This document shows, one piece after another, positions 6,210 to 14,139 of a stretch of DNA of 14,871 bases (the stretch's first letter is position 1; each line of letters begins with the position of its first letter). The DNA is from Candidatus Pelagibacter sp. (GTDB taxonomy: Bacteria > Pseudomonadota > Alphaproteobacteria > Pelagibacterales > Pelagibacteraceae), in assembly GCA_028222445.1 (NCBI GenBank), contig JAOISU010000017.1, positions 1 through 14,871 of the forward strand, written 5' to 3'. The notes beneath the pieces are model-generated. The model had not been told where the DNA came from. It ran no database searches and worked only from the letters and a program-made list of their open reading frames with translations. Made by a program: the position numbers and the translations under genes.

Positions 6210-6795
6210 ATTCAATGTTTGAGACTTCCCTTGCTAATTTTGCCTTTTCTTTTTCTTTTTTTTCTCTTTTAATTCGTCTTTCTGCTTTTTCAATAGCCTC
6301 TACTAAATCTTTTTGAGAAAATAACCCTAAAGCGACAGGATCTTTTGGATTTAAGTTATTATAATTCCAATAACTTTTATTCTTTATCGCTGTTACAGAA
6401 GCTTTAGTTACTCCAACTAATTTTGCAATTTGAGAGTCTTTTAGCAATGAATGATGTTTAATTAACCACAAAGCCGAGTCTGGCTTGTCTTGTCTTTTTG
6501 ATAACGGAATATACTTCTTAATTTTTTTATCCTCAGTTGAGATTTCAATATCAGTATTTTTAATTTGTAATTCTTTATTTTCATCTTTTGAAGCTAATTC
6601 AATTTCTTCCCTAGTAAGCTGACCAGATATAATTGGGTTATAAGCCATAATTCCTTTTGCAACTTCACCATCAGCAATACCTTGTACTTCAACTTCATGT
6701 AAATTACAAAATTTAGCAATTTGTTTGAATGTAAGTGTAGTATTTTCTACAAGCCAAACAGCTGTTGCCATTGGCATTAAAGGTACGTTTGACAT
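6208..6795 (-). CDS. trcR: TrcR/DUF1013-family cell cycle transcriptional regulator
   Basis: The family (formerly DUF1013) is restricted mainly to alphaproteobacteria; the Caulobacter member TrcR is reported to act on ctrA transcription. The 195 residues start MSNVPLMPMATAVWLVENT, a recognisable family N-terminus. Two helix-turn-helix-like modules appear related: residues 12-43 (AVWLV...QIAKFCNLHEVEVQGI) and 108-140 (ALWLI...QIAKLVGVTKASVTAI). They are joined by an acidic/lysine linker, and the protein ends in a highly charged helix (about 162-190) likely to form a coiled coil. YWNYNNLNPKDPVALGLFSQ follows the second module. The ATG directly abuts the rpmE stop (TAAATG), so the two are almost certainly co-translated. 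Target genes in this organism are unknown. Confidence 0.85.
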   Translation of the reverse strand: MSNVPLMPMATAVWLVENTTLTFKQIAKFCNLHEVEVQGIADGEVAKGIMAYNPIISGQLTREEIELASKDENKELQIKNTDIEISTEDKKIKKYIPLSKRQDKPDSALWLIKHHSLLKDSQIAKLVGVTKASVTAIKNKSYWNYNNLNPKDPVALGLFSQKDLVEAIEKAERRIKREKKEKEKAKLAREVSNIE

Positions 6796-7026
6796 TTAAT
6801 CTTTTTTTTCTGATCTGAAGTTTTGAAATTTTTTATTAAACTTACTAACACGACCCTTATCCATTAATTTTTGTTTACCGCCTGTCCAAGCAGCATGTGA
6901 TTTTGGATCTATTTCTAGTCTTAAAACTTCTCCTTGTTTTCCCCAAGTTGATCTTGTTTCAAATTGAGTTCCATCAGTCATCTCTACTTTAATTGTGTGA
7001 TAGTCCGGATGTATGTCTTTTTTCAT
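6796..7026 (-). CDS. rpmE: 50S ribosomal protein L31 (zinc-free form)
   Basis: L31 bridges the large and small ribosomal subunits. The 76 residues begin [26 protein letters not shown], a typical bacterial L31 N-terminus, and contain the [20 protein letters not shown] segment. No cysteine is present, so this is a C-minus form lacking the zinc-binding CxxC ligands. The gene has a candidate promoter directly upstream whose predicted transcription start almost coincides with the ATG. Its stop abuts the trcR start, linking a ribosomal protein with a regulator. Confidence 0.95.
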   Translation of the reverse strand: MKKDIHPDYHTIKVEMTDGTQFETRSTWGKQGEVLRLEIDPKSHAAWTGGKQKLMDKGRVSKFNKKFQNFRSEKKD

Positions 7027-7033
7027 ATCGAGA

Positions 7034-7061
7034 CTTATAGCAAAAGAATTCTATAAAACAA
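7034..7061 (-). promoter_or_regulatory. Candidate promoter of rpmE, possibly giving a leaderless mRNA
   Basis: Minus strand: TTGTTT (7061-7056), 16 bases, then TATAAG (7039-7034) preceded by TGC, an extended -10 arrangement. The expected start point, 6-7 bases after the -10 box, is 7027 or 7026, the latter being the A of the rpmE ATG. There is no Shine-Dalgarno sequence in the 8 bases after the -10 box. Motif evidence only. Confidence 0.45.
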
Positions 7062-7802
7062 TTAAAAGTTCTTTAATTTTTCAAGCATTTTGTCGTTAAT
7101 TGCCATACTCGAAGCTCTTATTTGTATATTTTTATTTTGTGAAAGGTCGATTTCATTAATCATTCCACCTGCTTCTTTCACCAATATTATACCTGCAGCT
7201 ATATCCCATAAATTAAGGTCATTTTGAAAATAACCATCGTATCTTCCTGCAGCAACATAGGCAATATCTAGAGCAGCACTTCCAGACTTTCTTAAAGGTA
7301 AGTCGACTTCATTTTTAGCTACACCACCTGTTGCAAACAAGCAGCTATTAAGCTCCTTTTTTTTGGATACTCTTATCCTTTGATTATTAAAGAAAGCGCC
7401 ACTGTCTTTTTCAGCATAAAACATTTCATCTTTAATTGGGTCATAAATTAAACCTGAAATAATTTCATTACCATATTTTAAGGCTATAGATATTGCAAAG
7501 TGAGGTACACCATGTAAAAAATTTGTAGTACCATCAATAGGATCTATGATCCAAGTATGCTCCTTATCTTTGTTGTTTTCAGAGCCATCTTCTTCACTGA
7601 TAATAGAATAGTAAGGTCTTGCTTTTTTTAATTCTTCTATAATTATTTTTTCAGCTTTTAGGTCAGCGTTTGACACAAAGTCAGTAGGGCCTTTAATTGA
7701 AACCTGTAATTTTTCTATTTCTCCAAAATCCCTGATTAATGCTCTAGATGCTTTTTCAGCAGCTTTAATCATAACGTTTAGATTAGCTGATATAGATTGC
7801 AT
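7062..7802 (-). CDS. suhB: Inositol monophosphatase family protein (SuhB-like)
   Basis: A magnesium-dependent, lithium-sensitive phosphatase fold acting on inositol phosphates or similar small phosphate esters. The 246 residues contain the family's metal-binding residues: E70/E71 in ISEEDG, D87 and D90 in WIIDPIDGTTNF (84-95), and D200 in LWDIAAG. The end (RASSMAINDKMLEKLKNF) is the usual C-terminus. Relatives include SuhB, CysQ and HisN-type histidinol phosphatase; WIIDPIDGTTNFLHGVPHF most resembles SuhB/IMPase, but the true substrate cannot be read from sequence. It lies 5 bases after efp and 35 before rpmE. Confidence 0.9.
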   Translation of the reverse strand: MQSISANLNVMIKAAEKASRALIRDFGEIEKLQVSIKGPTDFVSNADLKAEKIIIEELKKARPYYSIISEEDGSENNKDKEHTWIIDPIDGTTNFLHGVPHFAISIALKYGNEIISGLIYDPIKDEMFYAEKDSGAFFNNQRIRVSKKKELNSCLFATGGVAKNEVDLPLRKSGSAALDIAYVAAGRYDGYFQNDLNLWDIAAGIILVKEAGGMINEIDLSQNKNIQIRASSMAINDKMLEKLKNF

Positions 7803-7807
7803 AAAAA

Positions 7808-8368
7808 TTATATCTTTTTTATGTATTCCATAGTTCGAGTATCAACTATAATTTTGTCACCACTTTCAATAAAAGGGGGAACTTGAATGTTTACTCCATT
7901 ATCTAATATGGCAGGTTTATAAGAAGAGGAAACTGTTTGTCCTTTTAGAGCAACATCAGTTGTCTCGATAGTGCATGTCACTTGATTGGGCAATTCTACT
8001 GTTAAAGGTTTTTCATTATAGAAACTTATATTAACCTCCAAGTTTTCTGTTAGCATTTTACCCTTTTCACCTACTGTTTCTTTTTTAATATTAATTTGTT
8101 CATAAGATTTAGGATCCATAAAATAATAATCTGTTTCATCTTCATAAAGATAATTAAATTTTGTCTCATCTAATGAAGCCTTTTCAACAGATTCACTTGA
8201 TCTAAATCTTTCATTTAATTTTGTATTTTTATTTACACTTTTCATTTCAACTTGTGCAAAAGCACCACCTTTACCAGGTTTTACATGCTGAGTTTTTAAA
8301 ACTTGCCAAAGATCATCTTTATATTCTATTAGCATCCCAACTCTAATTTCACTTGCGTATATTTTCAT
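7808..8368 (-). CDS. efp: Translation elongation factor P
   Basis: EF-P enters the ribosomal E site and speeds peptide bond formation at polyproline stretches. The 186-residue length and three-domain layout are normal. The tip lysine that is post-translationally modified in many bacteria is present as K33 in VKPGKGGAF, followed by AQVEMKSVNKNTK. The C-terminal OB fold shows VSSSYKPAILDNGVNIQVPPFIESGD with the expected terminal region DTRTMEYIKKI. The Lys at the tip points to a lysine-based modification rather than arginine rhamnosylation, but no modification enzyme is in this window. The start ATGA overlaps the thiE stop by 4 bases. Confidence 0.97.
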   Translation of the reverse strand: MKIYASEIRVGMLIEYKDDLWQVLKTQHVKPGKGGAFAQVEMKSVNKNTKLNERFRSSESVEKASLDETKFNYLYEDETDYYFMDPKSYEQINIKKETVGEKGKMLTENLEVNISFYNEKPLTVELPNQVTCTIETTDVALKGQTVSSSYKPAILDNGVNIQVPPFIESGDKIIVDTRTMEYIKKI

Positions 8369-8988
8369 TTTAATTTTTTAATAGCTTCTAAAGGTTTATA
8401 TTTTTTATTGTGCCAAATGTAGCCTGAAATAGCTAAAAAGTTAGCTTTATTCAATAAGAGTTTTTTGTAATTATTCAACTTTATACCACCAATAGTAACA
8501 ACTGGTAAGGTAGTTATCTTTTTTATTGATTTAAGTATTCTCAAATTAGCTTTATATTTAACTTTTTTAGTTTGAGTTGAGTAAAACGCACCAAACGCTA
8601 AATAATCAGCCCCATCCGAAATTCCTTTTTTTGCTAATTTTATTGAATTATGACAGGTAACACCAATAATCTTATTCTTTAATAGTTTTCTCGCCTTAAC
8701 AATACTCATGTCGCTTTGGCCCAAATGACAACCATCTGCATTCAGTTTTTTTGCAATCATGGGATCATCATTAACTAAAAATTTTACTTTGTACTTCTTA
8801 CATATTGTTAGAATTTTTTTTCCAATAATAAGTTTATTTTTGATTGTTTCTTTTTTTAGTCTCAATTGAAAATAGCTAACTTTTCCTGATTTTAATACTA
8901 ATGATAAATTAGTATAAAATTCATAGTCTTCTATTTTATTTGGTGAAATTAAATATATAAACTTTGTATTTTTTTTATTGAGACTCAA
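8365..8988 (-). CDS. thiE: Thiamine phosphate synthase (ThiE-like)
   Basis: ThiE joins the pyrimidine pyrophosphate and thiazole phosphate halves of thiamine. The 207 residues form a TIM barrel with the expected phosphate and metal sites: R43/K45 in FQLRLK, N73/D74 in LVNDD, GCHLGQSD (86-93), and T140/K141 in STQTKK. VTIGGI (164-169) is the phosphate-binding loop. GVTCHN stands where ThiE usually has G(V/I)S, and the loop AISGYIW is unlike the standard VSAI, so a ThiE/TenI-like paralogue remains possible. The start is TTG at 8988, overlapping fba by 14 bases; no ATG fits the conserved N-terminus. The efp ATG overlaps its stop, so it is translationally tied to both neighbours. Confidence 0.8.
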   Translation of the reverse strand: MSLNKKNTKFIYLISPNKIEDYEFYTNLSLVLKSGKVSYFQLRLKKETIKNKLIIGKKILTICKKYKVKFLVNDDPMIAKKLNADGCHLGQSDMSIVKARKLLKNKIIGVTCHNSIKLAKKGISDGADYLAFGAFYSTQTKKVKYKANLRILKSIKKITTLPVVTIGGIKLNNYKKLLLNKANFLAISGYIWHNKKYKPLEAIKKLK

Positions 8989-9985
8989 GTTCAGCTGACC
9001 ATTTCCCTTGAGCTGCTAATGTACACATGTTTGCTCTATGATTAAATACGTTTTGTGTGCCTTCAATATTTTTAATATCTTTTGACCAGAATTTAAGAGC
9101 ACTTTGTTGTAAGGCTCTTCCATATGAATAGGTCATGATAAAATTTGTATCATTGTGCTTATTTATTAAATTTAAATTTTCTGTTGCCTCAAACTCTGTC
9201 TGACCCCCTGATAGGAATGCAATACCAGGCACTTCAGTTGGTACATTTTCTTTAAGACATATTAGAGTAAGTTTAGCAGTTTTCTCATTAGATATCTTCT
9301 TATCAGAACTAGCTCCTGCTAAAATCATATTAGGTTTTAAAATTATTCCACTGAAGTCAATGTTATGGAGCATTAACTCCTCAAAACATTTTTTAAGAAC
9401 TTTTGAAGTTTTGTTAAAACATTCTTCAGCTGAATGATCACCATCCATTAAAACTTCTGGTTCTACTATTGGCACCATTCCACATTCTTGAACCAAGGCT
9501 GAGTACCTTGCAAGAGCATGTGCGTTTGAATGAATAGATAATTCGCTTGGGTGCTTTTTTGTAATATTATAAACACCTCTCCATTTTGTAAATCTTGCCC
9601 CTAATTTATAATATTCTTTCAATCTTTCTCTTAAACCATCAAGACCTTCTGTAATTTTTTCTTCAGTAGAATTTGCCATGACTTTAGCTCCAGTATCAAC
9701 TTTAATTCCAGGAACAGCACCTGTTGCAGAGATTAATTCTGGTATAGCTTTGTTAGAATTAGAAATTTGTTTAATTGTTTCATCATATAAAATAACCCCA
9801 CCAATAAATTTTTTCATTGCTTCTGAGGTAAAAAGTGTCTCTCTAAATAATAATCTATTTTCTGGAGTTGAAGGAACTGCAACAGAATCTAATCTTTTTG
9901 TCATAGTGCCATTACTTTCGTCTGCAGCAAGGATGCCCTTGCCATTGGACAGTATTTTAAGTGCTATTTTGTTTAGTTCCGACAT
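8975..9985 (-). CDS. fba: Fructose-bisphosphate aldolase, class I
   Basis: Class I aldolase cleaves or forms fructose 1,6-bisphosphate through a Schiff base without metal. The 336 residues resemble the animal/plant-type family: GILAADES (17-24, with D22), K134 in FTKWRGVYN, VEPEVL (174-179) and the Schiff-base lysine K217 in ILKPNMILAG. FLSGGQTE and YSYGRALQQSALKFW complete the family signatures near the C-terminus. It follows pgk by one base. In gluconeogenesis it would join the triose phosphates coming from Gap and Pgk; a matching phosphatase or phosphofructokinase is not in this window. Confidence 0.96.
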   Translation of the reverse strand: MSELNKIALKILSNGKGILAADESNGTMTKRLDSVAVPSTPENRLLFRETLFTSEAMKKFIGGVILYDETIKQISNSNKAIPELISATGAVPGIKVDTGAKVMANSTEEKITEGLDGLRERLKEYYKLGARFTKWRGVYNITKKHPSELSIHSNAHALARYSALVQECGMVPIVEPEVLMDGDHSAEECFNKTSKVLKKCFEELMLHNIDFSGIILKPNMILAGASSDKKISNEKTAKLTLICLKENVPTEVPGIAFLSGGQTEFEATENLNLINKHNDTNFIMTYSYGRALQQSALKFWSKDIKNIEGTQNVFNHRANMCTLAAQGKWSAELESQ

Positions 9986-9986
9986 A

Positions 9987-11165
9987 TTAGTTAAGAGCTT
10001 TTATACCAGGAAGTTCTTTTCCTTCAAGAAATTCTAAAAAAGCTCCACCTGCGGTTGAGACAAAATTAAGAGAATTAACTGCATCGATAGTATTTAATAG
10101 TGAAACAGTATCACCTCCACCTGCTACAGAATAAATTGTATTATTATTATTTTTTTCGACAATTTTTTTTGCAATCTGAATACTTCCTTTAGCAAAATTA
10201 GGGTTTTCAAAATAACCTGCAGGTCCATTCCAAAGGATAGTATTGCTTTTATCTATTAAGTTATTGATAGTTTTTATTGATTTAGGACCAATATCTAAAA
10301 TTAAGTCATCTTTAGAAATATCCTTTAATTCTTTTATTGTTGGATCGCCATTTAAATTTTTTCCAACCACAACATCTTCTGGAAAAAGTATTTCGCAATC
10401 TTCTTTTTTTGATAAAGAAAATATTTCTTCAATGATTTGATGACAATTATCCTCTTGAAGAGATTTTCCAATTTCATAACCTTGATATTTAAGTATATTA
10501 TTGGCCATTCCTCCAACTATTATAATATTATTAAACTTTGAAATTAAATTTTTTATAATATTAATTTTAGAAGAAATTTTAGAGCCACCAATTATACAAG
10601 TAATAGGCTTCTTAATTTCAGAAGTAATCTTAGTTAATGCTTCAATTTCTAAGTTAAATTGAAGACCTGAATATGAGGTAATAAATTTTGTTATTTTAAA
10701 AATAGAGGCATGTGCTCTGTGAGAACATGAAAATGCATCATTAACATAAATATCAGCTAAACTTGCCAAATGTTTAGCAAAAGCATTGTCATTTTTTTCT
10801 TCTTCTTTATAAAACCTAAGATTTTCAAGTATCACAATTTTTTCATTTTGATTTTTAAAAAGATCAGTTGAATTTATTTCTAGAATATTTTTAGTGATAA
10901 GTTTAATATCAGTTTTTAATTTGATTTTTAGATCTTCACATATAGGTTCAAGGGATAATTCTTTGACAACTTTACCTTTAGGTCTACCAACATGTGAAAG
11001 TATTATTATTTTTGCATTTTTTTCTAATAAATATTTAATTGTTGGTAATATTTTATCAATTCTGGTGGTATCAGTAATTGCTCCATTTTTTAATGGAACA
11101 TTTAAATCCAACCTAAGTAATATATTTTTTTGATTAAGATCAGCCTGGTCCTTTATACTTTTCAT
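9987..11165 (-). CDS. pgk: Phosphoglycerate kinase
   Basis: Pgk interconverts 1,3-bisphosphoglycerate + ADP and 3-phosphoglycerate + ATP. The 392 residues are standard. The N-terminal substrate domain carries RLDLNVP (18-24), ILSHVGRPKG, NLRFYKEEE and DAFSCSHRAHAS. The hinge and nucleotide domain show GGSKISSKI, WNGPAGYFE and GGGDT (349-353). GPAGYFE has Tyr where Val or Ala is more usual. Its ATG shares one base with the gap stop (TAATG) and its stop is one base from fba, so the gene is embedded in the glycolytic operon. Confidence 0.97.
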   Translation of the reverse strand: MKSIKDQADLNQKNILLRLDLNVPLKNGAITDTTRIDKILPTIKYLLEKNAKIIILSHVGRPKGKVVKELSLEPICEDLKIKLKTDIKLITKNILEINSTDLFKNQNEKIVILENLRFYKEEEKNDNAFAKHLASLADIYVNDAFSCSHRAHASIFKITKFITSYSGLQFNLEIEALTKITSEIKKPITCIIGGSKISSKINIIKNLISKFNNIIIVGGMANNILKYQGYEIGKSLQEDNCHQIIEEIFSLSKKEDCEILFPEDVVVGKNLNGDPTIKELKDISKDDLILDIGPKSIKTINNLIDKSNTILWNGPAGYFENPNFAKGSIQIAKKIVEKNNNNTIYSVAGGGDTVSLLNTIDAVNSLNFVSTAGGAFLEFLEGKELPGIKALN

Positions 11166-12172
11166 TAAGAGTTTTTATGAAGATATTCTGCTATATCACA
11201 CATTCTGTTTGAAAAGCCCCATTCATTATCATACCACGCAGAAATCTTACCCATATTTTTACCCACAACATTGGTCAAGGAAAGATCAACGATTGCAGAA
11301 GCTGAATTGTGATTAAAATCAATAGATACTAATTTTTCTGATGTTGCTTCTAAAACTTTTTTTGTTTGTTTCTTCACTGCATTTGTAAATGCCATATTTA
11401 TGATTTCTTTACTTATTTCTTTTTTAGTACAAAAAACTAATTCTATTAAGGAAACATTTGGTGTAGGCACTCGCATAGCTACACCCTCAAGTTTTCCTTT
11501 TAAAGCGGGTATAATTTCACCAATTGCTTTTGAGGCACCTGTAGAAGTTGGAACTATTGATTGACTGGCAGATCTTGCTCTTCTTGGATCTTTATGAGAA
11601 TTATCTAAAATTCTTTGATCACTAGTAAAAGCATGGATAGTAGTCATAAATCCTTTTTCAATTTCAAAATCATTATTTAAAACATTTGCAACAGGAGCCA
11701 GACAATTAGTAGTACACGAAGCGGCCGAAATAATTTGGTCATCATTTGTTAAAATATTTTCGTTAACACCAAATACAATTGTTTTATCTGCATCTTTACA
11801 TGGGGCTGAAACTATAACTTTTTTAGCGCCATTTTTAAGGTGAGCTAATAATTTATCTTTTGAATTAAATTTTCCAGTACATTCAAAAACATAATCAACT
11901 CCATATGATTTCCAATTTATATCTTCAATATTTGAGTGTTGGGAAAAAGTAATCTTATTTTTATTAATAATTAAATGCTTTTCATCAAATTCTAACTCTG
12001 CGTTAAATTTTCCATGAACAGAGTCATATTTTATTAGTGTACAGCTTGCTTCAGCATTTGATCGGTTGTTTATATGTTTAATTACTATATTTTTGTTTTG
12101 GCTTTCAATGATTGCTCTAATTACCATTCTACCAATTCTGCCCATTCCATTTATTCCAACTTTTAATGTCAT
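11165..12172 (-). CDS. gap: Glyceraldehyde-3-phosphate dehydrogenase, probably NADP-using
   Basis: GAPDH interconverts glyceraldehyde 3-phosphate and 1,3-bisphosphoglycerate. The 335 residues contain NGMGRIGR (8-15), the catalytic cysteine C153 in ASCTTNC and the catalytic histidine H180. Cofactor-pocket residues differ from NAD-specific enzymes. At the end of the second strand the usual INDL is INNR (N36, R37), losing the Asp that binds the ribose hydroxyls of NAD. The loop usually read as DLPH in NAD enzymes is DNSH (S192), as in chloroplast NADP-GAPDH (DASH). Both changes favour NADP(H). The ATG overlaps the tktA stop by 4 bases; its stop overlaps pgk by one. Confidence 0.96.
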   Translation of the reverse strand: MTLKVGINGMGRIGRMVIRAIIESQNKNIVIKHINNRSNAEASCTLIKYDSVHGKFNAELEFDEKHLIINKNKITFSQHSNIEDINWKSYGVDYVFECTGKFNSKDKLLAHLKNGAKKVIVSAPCKDADKTIVFGVNENILTNDDQIISAASCTTNCLAPVANVLNNDFEIEKGFMTTIHAFTSDQRILDNSHKDPRRARSASQSIVPTSTGASKAIGEIIPALKGKLEGVAMRVPTPNVSLIELVFCTKKEISKEIINMAFTNAVKKQTKKVLEATSEKLVSIDFNHNSASAIVDLSLTNVVGKNMGKISAWYDNEWGFSNRMCDIAEYLHKNS

Positions 12173-14085
12173 TTCTTATTCTTTATAAGGTTTTTTGTCT
12201 TTTTTGAAATATTTTCAACTGTTAATCCAAAATATTTATAAATCTCTTTATAAGGTGCACTTTTTCCAAAAGTTTCTATTCCAAATGTCAAACCATCAGT
12301 CCCAATATATTTCTTCCAACAATCTGTTGATGCAGCTTCAATAGATATTTTAAATTTTGTTTCACCAAGTATTTTCTGCTTATAAGAAGATGACTGTTTG
12401 TCAAAAATATCATGGCATGGAACAGATATTACTTTAGAGTATATTTTGTCTTTGGCTAATTTGTGGCTAGTTTCAATTGCAAGATTAACTTCGGATCCAC
12501 TAGCAAGTATAGTGAGGTTGATCTTTTTATTTGTTCTAAAAACCTCGTATGCTCCAAATGAGCATTTATTTAAGTTTGAATATTTTTTTCTTATAGGATC
12601 AAGATTTTGTCTAGTCAATGATAAGATGCTGGGTGTATTTGAATTTTTTAGAGACAATTCCCAACATTCTATAGTTTCCATTCTATCTGCAGGTCTAAAA
12701 ACATTTAGGTTTGGAATAGATCTTAAGCCGGACAACTGTTCTATTGGCTGATGGGTTGGACCATCCTCACCCAAACCAATAGAGTCGTGTGTCATTACAT
12801 ATATAACTCTTTGACCCATTAGCGCTGATAGACGTATCGATGGTTTACAATAATCTGAGAATATTAAAAATGTTCCTCCATAAGGGATGAACTTACTATG
12901 AAGTGCAATACCATTCATTATTCCACACATTGCATGCTCTCTAACACCATAATGAATATAATCCCCATTAAAATTGTTAGAATTTATAATTTTTTGGTAC
13001 TTAGTTTTAGTATTATTAGATCCAGCTAAATCAGCAGATCCTCCAATTAAAGTATTGTTCTCTTTAGTTAATGCATTCAAAACTAATTCAGAAGATTTTC
13101 TTGTAGCTAGGCTTTTATTTTCTTTTAATGAAATTTGTTTTTCGATTTTTAATGGTTTAAAAAAATTATTCCAATTTTTTTCTAATTTAATTCCTTTATC
13201 ACCAGTTTTTTTCCATTCGTTTAAAATATTTTTGGGTATTTCAAAAGGCTTATATTGCCAGTTTAATGTTTTTCTAACAAGTTTGATTTCATCTATCCCA
13301 ATTGGACTACCATGTGAAGATGATTTACCAGATTTATTTGGTGATCCATAACCAATTTTTGTTTTACATGAAATAACTGTAGGTCTTTTTGCATTCTGAA
13401 CTTTTTTTAATGCATTAAATATTTCTTTTTCATTGTGACCATTAATTAAGATATAATCCCAACCATAGCTTTCAAATCTTTTTTTATAATTATCAGATAC
13501 AGCCAAGCTTGTTGGTCCATCAATTGAAATTGAATTATTATCAAAAAGCATAATAAGATTTTTTAATTTTAAGTGACCAGCCAAACTCATAGCTTCGTGA
13601 CTTATGCCTTCCATTAAACAACCATCACCTGCTAAAACATAAGTTTTATGATTAATTATTTCTTTACCTAATTTTTTTTTAAGAATTTCTTCTGCTACAG
13701 CAAATCCAACAGAGTTAGCAATACCCTGCCCAAGTGGACCAGTAGTTGTTTCAATTCCTGTTCCAGGATGATATTCTGGGTGTCCTGCACAAATTGAATT
13801 TAATTGTCTAAAATTTTTAATATCCTTTATCGAAACACTTTTGTATCCAGTTAGATAAAGTAAAGAATACAATAACATTGATCCATGACCCGCAGACAAA
13901 ACAAATCTATCTCTATTTAGCCAGTTAGGATTATTGGGATTAAATCTTAAAAAACTTCTAAATAAAACAGTAGCAACATCGGCCATACCCATGGGCATTC
14001 CAGGGTGACCTGAGTTGGCTTTTTGTACCGCGTCTATAGACAAAAACCTTATTGCGCTTGATAAATCTTTATGTAGTTTGTTCAA
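12169..14085 (-). CDS. tktA: Transketolase
   Basis: Transketolase moves two-carbon units between sugar phosphates using thiamine diphosphate. The 638 residues are near the normal length. N-terminal landmarks are SGHPGMPMGMAD (25-36) and SAGHGSM. The cofactor-binding segment is GDGCLMEGISHEA, followed by DNNSISIDG. The middle and C-terminal domains carry GGSADLAGSN, YGVREHAMCGIMNGI and GLGEDGPTHQPIEQL. The start is TTG at 14085: an in-frame stop lies two codons upstream and no ATG precedes the conserved helix AIRFLSIDAVQKA. A promoter-like site overlaps this region, leaving almost no leader. It is the first gene of the minus-strand tkt-gap-pgk-fba cluster and is divergent from the zapA locus. 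Confidence 0.97.
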   Translation of the reverse strand: MNKLHKDLSSAIRFLSIDAVQKANSGHPGMPMGMADVATVLFRSFLRFNPNNPNWLNRDRFVLSAGHGSMLLYSLLYLTGYKSVSIKDIKNFRQLNSICAGHPEYHPGTGIETTTGPLGQGIANSVGFAVAEEILKKKLGKEIINHKTYVLAGDGCLMEGISHEAMSLAGHLKLKNLIMLFDNNSISIDGPTSLAVSDNYKKRFESYGWDYILINGHNEKEIFNALKKVQNAKRPTVISCKTKIGYGSPNKSGKSSSHGSPIGIDEIKLVRKTLNWQYKPFEIPKNILNEWKKTGDKGIKLEKNWNNFFKPLKIEKQISLKENKSLATRKSSELVLNALTKENNTLIGGSADLAGSNNTKTKYQKIINSNNFNGDYIHYGVREHAMCGIMNGIALHSKFIPYGGTFLIFSDYCKPSIRLSALMGQRVIYVMTHDSIGLGEDGPTHQPIEQLSGLRSIPNLNVFRPADRMETIECWELSLKNSNTPSILSLTRQNLDPIRKKYSNLNKCSFGAYEVFRTNKKINLTILASGSEVNLAIETSHKLAKDKIYSKVISVPCHDIFDKQSSSYKQKILGETKFKISIEAASTDCWKKYIGTDGLTFGIETFGKSAPYKEIYKYFGLTVENISKKTKNLIKNKK

Positions 14086-14087
14086 AA

Positions 14088-14116
14088 ATTATCCTATCTA
14101 GACTTCGTAGACTCAA
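14088..14116 (-). promoter_or_regulatory. Candidate promoter of the tktA-gap-pgk-fba operon
   Basis: Minus strand: TTGAGT (14116-14111), 17 bases, GATAAT (14093-14088). The boxes and spacing are good, but the -10 box ends only two bases before the TTG codon. Transcription would therefore start at or just inside the predicted start codon. Either the transcript is leaderless, the site is not used, or translation begins further in. Confidence 0.45.
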
Positions 14117-14127
14117 TTTAATATTAT
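14099..14127 (+). promoter_or_regulatory. Candidate promoter of the coiled-coil/zapA operon
   Basis: Plus strand: TAGACT (14099-14104), 17 bases, TATTAT (14122-14127), giving a start near 14134 and only a few bases of leader before the ATG at 14140. It overlaps the divergent tktA candidate promoter in the 54-base gap, so the two could interfere. The AT-rich setting makes this weak evidence. Confidence 0.35.
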
Positions 14128-14139
14128 AAATATATATAT

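Noticed and set aside
12974..13351. 125-codon plus-strand open frame inside tktA, and similar ones at 9678-10037 and 12398-12751
   Set aside because: They are antisense shadows of tktA and fba/pgk with no start context, no conserved motif and no independent spacing.
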